Positions 42,847 through 51,017 of a stretch of 64,000 nucleotides of DNA are shown here, in pieces; within the stretch, counting starts at the first letter, position 1, and each line of letters begins with the position of its first letter. This stretch comes from Streptomyces sp. CB01201 (lineage in GTDB: Bacteria; Actinomycetota; Actinomycetes; Streptomycetales; Streptomycetaceae), in assembly GCF_002803085.1 (NCBI RefSeq), contig NZ_NNBJ01000012.1, forward strand, positions 62,001-126,000, written 5' to 3'. The notes under the pieces were generated by a model. It saw only the letters and a program-made list of their open reading frames with translations. It made no database searches and had not been told where the DNA came from. The position numbers and the translations under genes were made by a program.

Positions 42847-43734
42847 CTAGAACGGCAAGGTCAGCAGCCGGGTCAGCCAGATGACAGCCGGGACGCAGAG
42901 AAGGACGCCCCAGCAGCCGGTCAGAAAGAAGGCGCCCAGGGTGTAGCCCAGCCAGGAGTTCACGCGGGCCGGCGCGAGCACGCGTGAGGGGTCCCGGGGG
43001 TCGTACGTGATCTCGTCGCGTTCCTCCCGGGCGCAATGCGCGGCCACCTCCCGGCCGTCGAGCGTGCGGAAGTGGGCGAGCGGATCGTCGTTTTCGGCCC
43101 TCAAGACCGTTTCGAACCTCGCACGTACGGTGACGCCCCGGCGCCACATCACCCACCGCGTGTTCAACTGGGTCATCCACACCCATAGCCACAGCAGGGC
43201 GAATCCGGCCGGGAGCAGCAGCCAGGCGAAGAAGCCCCCGACCGGATCGACGGGCAGCGCGACGGCCAGGGGCAACCCCACGACCGCGTACGAGAGTCCC
43301 CGACGCCACCAGTGGTTGCCGTGCAGCACCCGATCGCGAAGGCCTGCCGCCAGGCGCAGGGGCCATATGCGGCGCGAATGCCGCTGTACGGGCTGCCGGT
43401 TGCCCGAGGGACCGGCGTCACCGATGATCGCTTCGATCTCCGAGGCGAGCGCGGTGACGATGTCCGCGTTGCGGTGCCGGACCCTGACGGCCGAGCTGCC
43501 CCGTGCGTCCCGCGAGGCCGGAGCGGCTCGGGCGTCCTGAGGGTCCCGCGCGTCCTCGACGAGGTGCACGGTCAGCGACTTCCCGGCGGCCTCGACCCGG
43601 CGGATCCGCGTCCCGGGCACCACGACGGTCCTGCGCCCCCGAGTCCAGTGCAACGCGCCCTGCTCCACCCAGGCGCGGGTACGGCCGCGCGCCAGGACGA
43701 CTCCGAGCGCGGGCGCCGTGTTCGATTCCCCCAT
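42847..43734 (-). CDS. Membrane protein of unknown function (DUF3592-like C-terminus)
   Basis: A 295-residue protein. An N-terminal soluble domain of about 110 residues with a PH-like strand pattern (ALHWTRGRRTVVVPGTRIRRVEA) is followed by two close membrane helices (about 152-195). An extracellular beta domain contains REERDEITYDPRDPSRVLAP, a motif of DUF3592-type proteins, and a final membrane helix pair follows. No enzyme motif. It stands alone between a His-rich membrane protein and phospholipase A2. Confidence 0.75.
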   Translation of the reverse strand: MGESNTAPALGVVLARGRTRAWVEQGALHWTRGRRTVVVPGTRIRRVEAAGKSLTVHLVEDARDPQDARAAPASRDARGSSAVRVRHRNADIVTALASEIEAIIGDAGPSGNRQPVQRHSRRIWPLRLAAGLRDRVLHGNHWWRRGLSYAVVGLPLAVALPVDPVGGFFAWLLLPAGFALLWLWVWMTQLNTRWVMWRRGVTVRARFETVLRAENDDPLAHFRTLDGREVAAHCAREERDEITYDPRDPSRVLAPARVNSWLGYTLGAFFLTGCWGVLLCVPAVIWLTRLLTLPF

Positions 43735-43810
43735 GGCCAGGGATCCTAAGCGGACGCACCGGCCTCGGCTCCCCGCGGGGTGGACCGAGGCCGGAGAACG
43801 GGGCCGGGGC

Positions 43811-44263
43811 TCAGCTGCCCAGGGCCTTCACCGCCTGGTAGTACGTCCACGCCGTCGCGTCGCACGAGGCCTTCTTCGCGGTGCCGTACGCGGTGCAGAC
43901 GCGCTTGAGGTCCTCGTACAGGGCGCTGTCCACGCGGGCCTTGTTCGCGGGGAACTGGCCCGCCGCCTTGTAGTTGCGGTAGCCGAAGTCGTGGCGGGCG
44001 CAGGACAGTTTGAAGGGGAAGCCGAAGGGGTTGTCGGGGGACTTAGAGCAGTAGTCCGTCGACCAGTCGAAGCCGTACGCGGCCCAGCGGCCCTGGTCGT
44101 TGTGGGCGGCCTGCCACGCGCTGGAGCTGCTCGCGCTGGTCTGCGTGAAGGAGGCGAGCACCTGCGCCTTGTCGGCCGGGGTGGCCTGGGCCGGGGCGGT
44201 GGCGAACGCGGCGAGGGCGAGTGCCGCGGTCGCGGTCATGCTCAGGGTGGTACGACGGCGCAT
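43811..44263 (-). CDS. Secreted prokaryotic phospholipase A2
   Basis: A 150-residue secreted enzyme that would cleave the sn-2 acyl ester of phospholipids. Signal peptide (MRRRTTLSMTATAALALAAFATAPAQA type, about 1-28). Mature part has the active-site motif CARHDFGYRNY with the His-Asp pair, a calcium-loop region DWSTDYCS, and four cysteines spaced for two disulfides. ATG at 44263 is set by GGAGG 6 bases upstream, rather than an ATG 42 bases earlier. Size agrees with Streptomyces phospholipase A2. Confidence 0.92.
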   Translation of the reverse strand: MRRRTTLSMTATAALALAAFATAPAQATPADKAQVLASFTQTSASSSSAWQAAHNDQGRWAAYGFDWSTDYCSKSPDNPFGFPFKLSCARHDFGYRNYKAAGQFPANKARVDSALYEDLKRVCTAYGTAKKASCDATAWTYYQAVKALGS

Positions 44264-44519
44264 CCTGAACCTCCGTGGGGGGAGCGGTAGGTGACGTGCC
44301 GTCACTCTCGCCCCACGGGCCGTGTGCGGGCTACGGGCTTGCTGAAGAAGCCCCGAAAGATTTCCGGGGTTGTCGACTGCCGGTCACCGGTCGAGCGCCG
44401 ACCGTCCGGTTGTCCATCGGTTCGACTGCCTCTGGCCGGCTGCTTGTGGCCGACTGCCTGGCACCGGCTTCCCCCCCCGGTCGCCCACCGGCTTCCGCCC
44501 CCCACGGGTCGCCCACCGG
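44264..44519. other. 256-bp intergenic region with short repeats
   Basis: It holds the phospholipase A2 promoter and, near the TetR end, two copies of GGTCGCCCACCGGCT (44479-44520 region). I see no gene or clear hairpin terminator for the TetR gene. Confidence 0.4.
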
Positions 44520-45143
44520 CTACCGGCTCAGCGCCGCCGCCACGATCTCGGCCGTGCGGTCCGCCGGGACGCCGGCCGAGAGGAGGAGGGTCGTCGCGGC
44601 CGAGCGGCCCGCCTCGGATGCGGGCAGGGCGCCCTCGTTGACCGCCTCCATCAGGCCGAACAGGGACTGCTCGTGCACATAGGCGAGGGCGGCGGGCGGC
44701 AGGGGAGAGGTGAACACCCCTGCCCGCAGGCCGAGTTGGAGCAGGTCCACGCACTCCTTGCGGACCGGGGCGAGACGCAGCTTGATGCCGGCCATGGTGA
44801 CGCTGCGCTGGGCCAGGGCGACCAGGAGACGGTAGCGGTCGGCGATCTCCCAGACCGCGAGGGTGGCCCGGGCCAGTGCCTCGGCCGGGTCGGTGATGCC
44901 CGCGCGACCCTCGCGGTGCGCGTCCGCGACGGTCTCCGCCGCCTCGTCCACCAGCGCCGCGATCAGCGCGTCCCGGCTCGGGAAGTGCCCGTACACCGTG
45001 CGCCGCACGACCCCCGCCGCGCGGGCGATCTGGTCCATCGACGCGTCCGGGTCGCGGAGCAGCTCGGCGAAGGCCACCTCCATGATGCGGCGGCGGTTCG
45101 CGTCGGCGCGGCCCCCCGAGGGGGCGGCAGGGGTTGCTGTCAC
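44520..45143 (-). CDS. TetR repressor of the adjacent MFS pump
   Basis: A 207-residue TetR protein. HTH near residues 16-62 (PDASMDQIARAAGVVRRTVYGHFPSRDALI) and a helical ligand domain. GTG at 45143 is preferred, since longer forms would run through the operator cluster. Three 18-bp palindromes lie between it and the divergent MFS gene, a classic autoregulated efflux module. Ligand unknown, probably a substrate of the pump. Confidence 0.9.
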   Translation of the reverse strand: MTATPAAPSGGRADANRRRIMEVAFAELLRDPDASMDQIARAAGVVRRTVYGHFPSRDALIAALVDEAAETVADAHREGRAGITDPAEALARATLAVWEIADRYRLLVALAQRSVTMAGIKLRLAPVRKECVDLLQLGLRAGVFTSPLPPAALAYVHEQSLFGLMEAVNEGALPASEAGRSAATTLLLSAGVPADRTAEIVAAALSR

Positions 45144-45152
45144 GCCCCCATT

Positions 45153-45170
45153 TTGCACAGCGCCGTGCAG
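45153..45170. promoter_or_regulatory. TetR operator 1 (degenerate)
   Basis: TTGCACAGCGCCGTGCAG, an 18-bp palindrome with end mismatches, adjacent to the TetR start. Confidence 0.75.
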
Positions 45171-45179
45171 GGGCGTAAA

Positions 45180-45197
45180 TTGCACAGCGCTGTGTAA
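45180..45197. promoter_or_regulatory. TetR operator 2
   Basis: TTGCACAGCGCTGTGTAA, an 18-bp near-perfect palindrome with the same TTGCACAG half site as the other two. Confidence 0.85.
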
Positions 45198-45215
45198 TTG
45201 CACAGTGTTGTGCAA
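45198..45215. promoter_or_regulatory. TetR operator 3
   Basis: TTGCACAGTGTTGTGCAA directly abuts operator 2, so two dimers would sit side by side. Confidence 0.85.
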
Positions 45216-45297
45216 GTAGTCGATGTGGATCTTCCCCGCTGGGGGCCCCGGGGGCGACAGGCCTCGGGGAAGCAAGACCGAGGAAGGGTGAGACACC

Positions 45298-46974
45298 GTG
45301 GGTCTCGTCATCAACCAGCCCGTCGAGAAGATGGGGGCGCCCTACCGGCGACGCTGGTGGGCGCTGCTCGTGCTCTGCCTCAGCCTGCTGATCATCGTGA
45401 TGGCCAACACCGCCCTGACGGTGGCCGCCCCCGACATGACCAAGGACCTGGGGCTCAGCAGCTCCGACCTGCAATGGGTCATCGACGGCTACACCGTCCC
45501 GTACGCCGCCCTGATGCTGCTGCTCGGCGCGATCGGCGACAAGTACAGCCGGCGCGGCGCACTCGTGCTCGGTCTGCTCGTCTTCGCGGGCGCCTCCGTG
45601 GCCGGCTCGCTCGTCGACAGCTCGACCGGTGTCATCGCGTCCCGCGCCGTCATGGGCGTCGGCGCCGCGCTGATCATGCCCGCGACCCTGTCGCTGCTCG
45701 CCTCCACCTTCCCGCGCGCCGAGCGCGCCAAGGCGATCCTGCTGTGGACCGCGACCGCCGGAATCGCCATCGCCGCCGGGCCGTTGGTCGCGGGCGCGCT
45801 CCTGGAGAACCACGGCTGGGCCTCGACGTTCCTGATCAACGTGCCGATCGCACTGCTCGCGGTCGTCGGCGCGTTCGTCCTCGTACCGCCGTCGAAGGCC
45901 GCCCACCACGACCGCATCGACTACGTCGGCGGTCTGCTGTCGGTCGTCTCCGTCGGCGCGCTCGTCTACATGATCATCCAGGGCCCGCACTTCGGCTGGG
46001 ACATCAAGGCGATCGGCGCCGCCGTCGTCGCCGGGCTCGGCTTCCTCGTCTTCGTCCTGTGGGAGCTGCGCCACCCGCGCCCCGTCCTGGACGTACGCCG
46101 CTTCGCGCACCGCATGTTCTCCGGCTCGCTGCTCGCCGTCGCGCTGTTCTTCCTCGCGGTCTTCGGCGCGTTCTACTACCTCACCCAGCACCTCCAGTTC
46201 GTGCTCGGCTACACCCCGCTGGAGACCGGCATCCGCATGCTGCCGCTGGCCGGCGCGGTCTTCGTGGGCTCCGCGCTCACCGGGTTCCTGACCCCGCGGC
46301 TCGGCATGAAGGTCACCGTCACGGCCGGCATGGTCGCCGGTACCGTCGCGCTCGCCCTGCTCACCCGGGTCGACTCCGGCTCCGGGTACGGCGACTTCCT
46401 CGCCCCGCTGATCATCCTGGGCGTCGCCATCGGGCTCGCCCTCTCGCCCTGCACGGACGCGATCATGGGCGCGTTCCCGGAGGCCGAACTCGGCGTCGGC
46501 GGCGCGGTCAACGACACCTCGCTCGAACTCGGCGGCTCCCTCGGCATCGCCATCCTCGGCTCGGTGCTCGCCAAGTCGTACTCCTCGCACCTCGCGGACG
46601 CCACCGCCGGCACGAAGCTGCCCGCATCCGCCCTCGCCACCGCGCAGGACTCCGTCGGCGCCGGTTACGCCGTCGCCCAGGGCATCGGGGACCAGGCCAA
46701 GCAGCTCGGTGCCCAGGCGCTGCACGCCGGCTCCCCGCAGCAGGCGGCCCAGCTCAAGGCGCAGGCCGAGCAACTCGCGGCGGGCGCGCAGCAGATGAGC
46801 CACGCGGTCGGCTCCGCGTTCTCCGACGCGGTCGCCCGCACCAGCCTCATCGGGGCGGTCATCCTGGGTGTGGGCACCGTCCTGGTCGCCGTCCTCCTGC
46901 CGCGCCGCGACAAGAGCGCCGCGCAGCCGGAGCAGCCGTCGGACGACTCGGAGCGCGAGCCCCTGTCGGTCTGA
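45298..46974 (+). CDS. MFS drug-efflux transporter, DHA2 (14-helix) family
   Basis: A 558-residue membrane exporter. Motif A (LGAIGDKYSRRGAL) after the second helix, motif C-like GAALIMPATLSLLASTF, and about 14 hydrophobic segments. A long extracytoplasmic/cytoplasmic Ala/Gln-rich loop (LGAQALHAGSPQQAAQLKAQ) sits before the last helix. GTG at 45298 follows GAGGAAGGG. It is controlled by the divergent TetR through three operators. Substrate unknown; probably a toxic small molecule exported with proton antiport. Confidence 0.93.
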   Translation: MGLVINQPVEKMGAPYRRRWWALLVLCLSLLIIVMANTALTVAAPDMTKDLGLSSSDLQWVIDGYTVPYAALMLLLGAIGDKYSRRGALVLGLLVFAGASVAGSLVDSSTGVIASRAVMGVGAALIMPATLSLLASTFPRAERAKAILLWTATAGIAIAAGPLVAGALLENHGWASTFLINVPIALLAVVGAFVLVPPSKAAHHDRIDYVGGLLSVVSVGALVYMIIQGPHFGWDIKAIGAAVVAGLGFLVFVLWELRHPRPVLDVRRFAHRMFSGSLLAVALFFLAVFGAFYYLTQHLQFVLGYTPLETGIRMLPLAGAVFVGSALTGFLTPRLGMKVTVTAGMVAGTVALALLTRVDSGSGYGDFLAPLIILGVAIGLALSPCTDAIMGAFPEAELGVGGAVNDTSLELGGSLGIAILGSVLAKSYSSHLADATAGTKLPASALATAQDSVGAGYAVAQGIGDQAKQLGAQALHAGSPQQAAQLKAQAEQLAAGAQQMSHAVGSAFSDAVARTSLIGAVILGVGTVLVAVLLPRRDKSAAQPEQPSDDSEREPLSV

Positions 46975-47004
46975 GCGGCCCGGAGACCGCGCGGGCGGCC
47001 GGGC

Positions 47005-47052
47005 GGTCGGTTTGGTCGGTTGGTCGGGTTGGTCGGTTGGTCGGGCGGTCGG
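47005..47052. repeat. GGTCGGTT short tandem repeat
   Basis: Irregular repeats of GGTCGG(G/T)TT occupy about 48 bp between the MFS and MerR genes. Confidence 0.8.
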
Positions 47053-47093
47053 CGTGCGCGTCGATCGCCCGGCTCCTGCGACGGCGGCCTTGC

Positions 47094-47107
47094 CTTGACG
47101 TCGACGT
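47094..47107. promoter_or_regulatory. MerR-type dyad before the merR-trx operon
   Basis: CTTGACGTCGACGT contains the 10-bp palindrome ACGTCGACGT and a TTGACG hexamer. It lies 21 bases before the MerR start, where no Shine-Dalgarno is seen, so a leaderless transcript is likely. Confidence 0.45.
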
Positions 47108-47127
47108 GAACGCTTACCGTCCTTGTC

Positions 47128-47538
47128 ATGCGCATCGGCGAACTCGCGGCGCGGGCGGGCACCACCACTCGCGCGCTCAGGTACTACGAGTCGCGCGGCC
47201 TGCTCGCCGCGCGGCGCACCGACAACGGCTACCGCACGTACGACGAGGACGACCTGCGGCTGCTCCAGCAGATCCGGACCCTCCAGGACTTCGGGTTCGA
47301 TCTGGAGGAGACCCGGCCGTTCGTGGAGTGCCTGCGGGCGGGCCACCCGGCCGGTGACAGCTGTCCCGCGTCGCTCGCGGTGTACCGCCGCAAGCTGGCC
47401 GAGCTCGACGCGTTGATCGACGAGCTCGGTGCCGTGCGCACCCGGGTGCGGGCGGAGCTGGCGCGGGCCGAGGTGCTGGCGACGGCGGAGGTGCCGGGCG
47501 GGCCCGAGCCGCGCTGCGAGTTGAGCCCGAAGACATGA
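47128..47538 (+). CDS. MerR family regulator coupled to thioredoxin
   Basis: A 136-residue regulator. N-terminal winged helix (MRIGELAARAGTTTRALRYYESRGLL), then the coiled-coil dimer helix (YRRKLAELDALIDELGAVRTRV). There are only three cysteines (FVECLRAG, GDSCPASL and the C-terminal RCELS), possible redox sensors. It overlaps the thioredoxin gene by ATGA, so it most likely senses oxidation and adjusts this thioredoxin; that is inference from coupling. The start lacks a ribosome binding site. Confidence 0.9.
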   Translation: MRIGELAARAGTTTRALRYYESRGLLAARRTDNGYRTYDEDDLRLLQQIRTLQDFGFDLEETRPFVECLRAGHPAGDSCPASLAVYRRKLAELDALIDELGAVRTRVRAELARAEVLATAEVPGGPEPRCELSPKT

Positions 47539-47936
47539 CCGGCGCACCGCATGCGCGCGGTGACCGGACGACAACGGGCACTTGGATCCGAGGGGATGAC
47601 GCGTTGATCGAGGCAGCAGGCGTGGACGAGGTCACGGACGAGACGTTCGCCGAGGAGGTGACGGGGTCGAGCCTTCCGGTCCTGGTGGAGTTCACGGCCG
47701 ACTGGTGCGGGCCGTGCCGCCAACTCGCGCCCGTCCTGGGCGCGCTGGCGAAGGAGGAGGCGGGCCGGCTGAAGATCGTCGTGTTGGACGTGGACCGGAA
47801 CCCGGAGACGACCGCCAAGTACGGCATCCTGTCGGCGCCCACCCTCGTGGTCTTCGTCGACGGCGAACCGGTGAAGTCGATGGTGGGCTCGCGCCCCAAG
47901 CGGCGGCTGCAACAGGAACTGGCCGATGTGATCTGA
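47535..47936 (+). CDS. trxA: Thioredoxin
   Basis: A 133-residue thioredoxin with a short hydrophilic N-terminal extension (about 30 residues). The canonical active site is FTADWCGPCRQLAPV, the cis-proline is in ILSAPTLVVF, and the fold ends at RRLQQELADVI. Overlap with the MerR gene shows it is the second gene of a two-gene operon. A terminator follows within 21 bases. It is one of several thioredoxins expected in the genome. Confidence 0.95.
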   Translation: MTGAPHARGDRTTTGTWIRGDDALIEAAGVDEVTDETFAEEVTGSSLPVLVEFTADWCGPCRQLAPVLGALAKEEAGRLKIVVLDVDRNPETTAKYGILSAPTLVVFVDGEPVKSMVGSRPKRRLQQELADVI

Positions 47937-47956
47937 GCGGGCGAGCCCACAAAAAT

Positions 47957-47982
47957 GCCCCGGATGAATTGACATCCGGGGC
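47957..47982 (+). terminator. Terminator after trxA
   Basis: GCCCCGGAT-GAATTGAC-ATCCGGGGC is a perfect 9-bp stem. The loop carries part of a TTGACA that may serve the next gene. Confidence 0.8.
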
Positions 47983-47999
47983 GTTCTCCTGCGTATATT
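47969..47999 (+). promoter_or_regulatory. Candidate promoter of the HelD-like gene
   Basis: TTGACA at 47969-47974 and TATATT at 47994-47999 with a 19-base spacer, longer than optimum. The region to 48072 is AT-rich for this genome. Confidence 0.5.
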
Positions 48000-48072
48000 A
48001 AGTGTTTCGCGCCTTCCGATAAGAAGTCACGAATAAGCTTTATGGAAGCACTGTATCGCGTCAGGAGTGGAA

Positions 48073-50307
48073 TTGTCAACCGAGGAATTTCGGAAGGAAC
48101 AACAATTCATCACCGACCTCTACATCCGGCTCGACCAGCTGCGGGAGCAGGCCGAGAGCGCGGTGCGGTCGGCGTTGTCCCAGGTCGGCACGGGTCTCCA
48201 GGCCCGGCTCGAACGGGATGTGACGGTCGCCGAACAGTCCGGGCTGCTCGGCGCGCTCGACGCGGGTGAGAACGGGCTGTGCTTCGGGCGGCTCGATTTC
48301 CAGGACGGCGCAACGCACCATGTGGGGCGCATCGGAATCCGCAGAAATGACCGGGAACGCACTCCCCTCGTGATCGACTGGCGGGCCGAAAAGGCACGCC
48401 CGTTCTATCTCGCCACCGGGTATTCCCCGATGGGACTGCGGCGCAGGCGCCACATCACCACCCAGGGCCGCACCGTCACCGCGCTGCACGACGAGCTGCT
48501 CGACCTGACGGATCCGGAGCGCACCGGGCACGAGGGCGCCAACGCCGACGAGGTGCTCCTCGCCGCGCTGGATGCCGCCCGCACCGGCCGGATGCACGAC
48601 ATCGTGCAGACCATCCAGGCCGAGCAGGACCGCATCATCCGCGCCCCGCACCGCGGTGTGCTCGTCGTGGAGGGCGGGCCCGGCACCGGAAAGACGGTCG
48701 TCGCGCTGCACCGCGCGGCGTATCTCCTCTACGAATACCGGGAGTTGCTGGCCCGCAGGGCCGTACTCGTGGTCGGCCCCAACCCGGCGTTCCTCGGCTA
48801 CATCGGCGATGTGCTGCCCTCGCTCGGCGAGACGGGCGTGCTTCTGTCGACGATGTCCGAGCTGTTCCCCGGCGTGCACGCCACCGGTTCCGACACCCCC
48901 GAGGCCGCCGAGGTCAAGGGCCGGGCCGTCATGGCCGAGGTGCTGGCCGCGGCCGTGCGCGACCGCCAGACCGTGCCCGAGTGGGCCACGGAGATCCCGC
49001 ACGACGGATACGGGACGCTCCAGCTGGACCGGGCGATGGCCGAGGACGCGCGGTGGCGGGCGCGCGAGAGCGGCCTGCCGCACAACCTGGCCCGGCCGCA
49101 CTTCGCCTTCCACATCATCGACGCGCTCACCGCACAGCTGGTGGAGCGCATCGGCGCCGACCCCTTCGGCGGACCCAACCTGCTCGGCCCGGACGACGCC
49201 GCCCAGATGGGCAAGGAGATCGCGACGAGCCGTGAGGTGCACGCGGCGATCGACGAGCTGTGGCCGATGCTGACACCGCAGGAGTTCGTGGCGGACTTCC
49301 TGGCCGAGCCCTCCCATCTCCCGGACGCCGAGGCCAAGTTGATCCGGCGGACCGGCGGCGACTGGACGCCCGGCGATGTGCCCCTGCTCGACGAGGCGGC
49401 CGAAATCCTCGGTGCGGACGACAGCGCGGCGCGGGCCGCCGCCGAGGCCGAGCGCCAGGACCGCATCGCCTACGCGCAGGGTGTGCTCGACCTCTCCGCG
49501 GGCTCGGAGTCGTACGAGTTCGAGGACGAGGAGTCCGAGGTGCTCGCGGCGCACAACATCATCGACGCCGAGCGGATGGCGGAGCGGCACGAGGAGGCCG
49601 ACCACCGCAGTGCGGCCGAGCGCGCCGCCGCCGATCGGACCTGGGCGTTCGGGCACATCATCGTCGACGAGGCGCAGGAGCTCTCGGCGATGGCGTGGCG
49701 GCTGCTGATGCGGCGCTGCCCGACCCGCTCGATGACGCTCGTCGGCGACCCCGCGCAGACCGCGGACGCGGCGGGGGTGGGCTCCTGGGAGGGGATCCTC
49801 TCCCCGTACGCAGCCGCCGGGCACTGGGAGCACGTCCGGCTCGGCGTCAACTACCGCACGCCGGCCGAGATCATGGAGGTGGCGGCCGGGGTCCTGCGGG
49901 ACGCCGATCCCTCCTTCGTGCCGCCGAGCTCCGTCCGCTCCACCGGGGTGCGGCCCTGGGCCCGGCGGGTCGCACCCGGCGCGCTCGCGTCGGCGGTGGC
50001 GGACGCCGTCGCGGCCGACCAGGGCGCGGGGCGCCTCGCGGTCATCGCTCCGGCCGCGCTGCATGCCGCGCTCCTGGCGGCCCTGCCCGACGCGTCGTCG
50101 GGCCCCGTCCCCGACCTGACGAGCGAGGTGGTCCTCCTCGACCCGCGTCAGGCGAAGGGGCTGGAGTTCGATGCGGTGCTGGTGGTGGAGCCGGGGGAGT
50201 ACGGGGTGAGCGACCTGTACGTCGCGCTGACGCGGGCCACGCAGAGGCTGGGGGTGCTGGCCTCGGGGCCGCTGCCCCCGCCCCTGGGCGACTTGCCGAC
50301 CGCCTAG
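48073..50307 (+). CDS. HelD/HelR-type RNA polymerase-associated SF1 helicase-like ATPase
   Basis: A 744-residue protein of the HelD family, which removes RNA polymerase from DNA and can protect it from rifamycins (HelR). An N-terminal coiled coil (RKEQQFITDLYIRLDQLREQAESA) would reach into the polymerase channel. The ATPase core has Walker A GGPGTGKTVV near residue 205, IIVDEAQELS (motif II), GDPAQTAD (motif III), NYRTPAEI (motif IV) and ALTRATQRL (motif VI). TTG at 48073 with AGGAG 5 bases upstream is preferred to GTG 48067, whose site is too close. No rifamycin-associated palindromic element is evident upstream, so it may be a housekeeping HelD. Confidence 0.88.
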   Translation: MSTEEFRKEQQFITDLYIRLDQLREQAESAVRSALSQVGTGLQARLERDVTVAEQSGLLGALDAGENGLCFGRLDFQDGATHHVGRIGIRRNDRERTPLVIDWRAEKARPFYLATGYSPMGLRRRRHITTQGRTVTALHDELLDLTDPERTGHEGANADEVLLAALDAARTGRMHDIVQTIQAEQDRIIRAPHRGVLVVEGGPGTGKTVVALHRAAYLLYEYRELLARRAVLVVGPNPAFLGYIGDVLPSLGETGVLLSTMSELFPGVHATGSDTPEAAEVKGRAVMAEVLAAAVRDRQTVPEWATEIPHDGYGTLQLDRAMAEDARWRARESGLPHNLARPHFAFHIIDALTAQLVERIGADPFGGPNLLGPDDAAQMGKEIATSREVHAAIDELWPMLTPQEFVADFLAEPSHLPDAEAKLIRRTGGDWTPGDVPLLDEAAEILGADDSAARAAAEAERQDRIAYAQGVLDLSAGSESYEFEDEESEVLAAHNIIDAERMAERHEEADHRSAAERAAADRTWAFGHIIVDEAQELSAMAWRLLMRRCPTRSMTLVGDPAQTADAAGVGSWEGILSPYAAAGHWEHVRLGVNYRTPAEIMEVAAGVLRDADPSFVPPSSVRSTGVRPWARRVAPGALASAVADAVAADQGAGRLAVIAPAALHAALLAALPDASSGPVPDLTSEVVLLDPRQAKGLEFDAVLVVEPGEYGVSDLYVALTRATQRLGVLASGPLPPPLGDLPTA

Positions 50308-50401
50308 CCGGCCGCCGCGCCCCCTGGGGCCTTGCCTTTGCCCCTCCCCGCCCCTTCCCTAAACCCTCCGGGGGTGGTGCGGGGATGGGTGGGCTTCCGG
50401 G

Positions 50402-50700
50402 GGCTGCCCCCCCGGGGCCCCGCTCGTTTCGGCTGCGGACCGTGCGTGGCTGGTCGCGCAGTTCCTCGCGCCCCTGGGCGTGCCGGTGCGGGGGTGGGGG
50501 GCGGTTTTCCGGGGCTGCGCCTCCGGGCCCCGCTCGCTTCGGCTGCGGGCTGTGCGTGGCTGGTCGCGCAGTTCCTCGCGCCCCTGGGCGTGGCGGTGCG
50601 GGGGTGGGGGATGGCTTTCCGGGGCTGCGCCCTCGGGTCGCGTTCGGTTTGGCTGCGGGCCGTGTGTGGCTGGTCGCGCAGTTCCTCGCGCCCCTGTAGG
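50402..50700. repeat. About 110-bp tandem repeat, three copies
   Basis: Copies begin near 50402, 50512 and 50622. Each contains CGCTCGCTTCGGCTGCGG-like sequence, GTGCGTGGCTGGTCGCGCAG, TTCCTCGCGCCCCTG and (first two) a GGGGGTGGGGG run. It fills much of the 710-bp gene-free gap between the HelD-like and LacI genes. Confidence 0.85.
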
Positions 50701-50838
50701 TGGCCGGCGTCTCCCTGGTCGCGCTCACTGCGGCGGAGCCGCGCGCATGTCACAGTCTCGCGCCCCTGTAGGTGGCCGGCGTCTCCCCGGTCGCGGCCGC
50801 CGCGGTGGAGCCGCGCGAAGGTCACCGTCCCGCGCCCT
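50689..50838. repeat. About 72-bp tandem repeat, two copies
   Basis: CGCCCCTGTAGGTGGCCGGC starts at 50689 and again at 50761; each copy ends in a short GCGGMGGAGCCGCGCG stretch and a third partial start CGCCCTTGTAGG lies at about 50832. Confidence 0.8.
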
Positions 50839-50884
50839 TGTAGGGGGACCCGAATGCCTCGGTGCTGGCCGGCGCAGGCACCCT

Positions 50885-50950
50885 CAGCCCGTCCGGCGTT
50901 TGAGGACGAGCGCCGTTCAGGCGCGAACGGGGTCTGGGGCGGAGCCCCAG
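50885..50950. repeat. Second copy of the 66-bp dispersed repeat
   Basis: Nearly identical to 5735-5800, including CAGCCCGTCCGGCG, TTGAGGACGAGCGCCG and the final CTGGGGCGGAGCCCCAG hairpin. Confidence 0.9.
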
Positions 50951-51017
50951 GGGGACCCGGAACCTACCAACCCGGGGCAACGGGCGGGAGGGTGGGCAAA
51001 CCCCCCGGACCCGAACC

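Noticed and set aside
50308..51017. Possible gene in the repeat-rich gap before the LacI gene
   Set aside because: Open frames there are made from tandem repeats in all phases and have no start signals.
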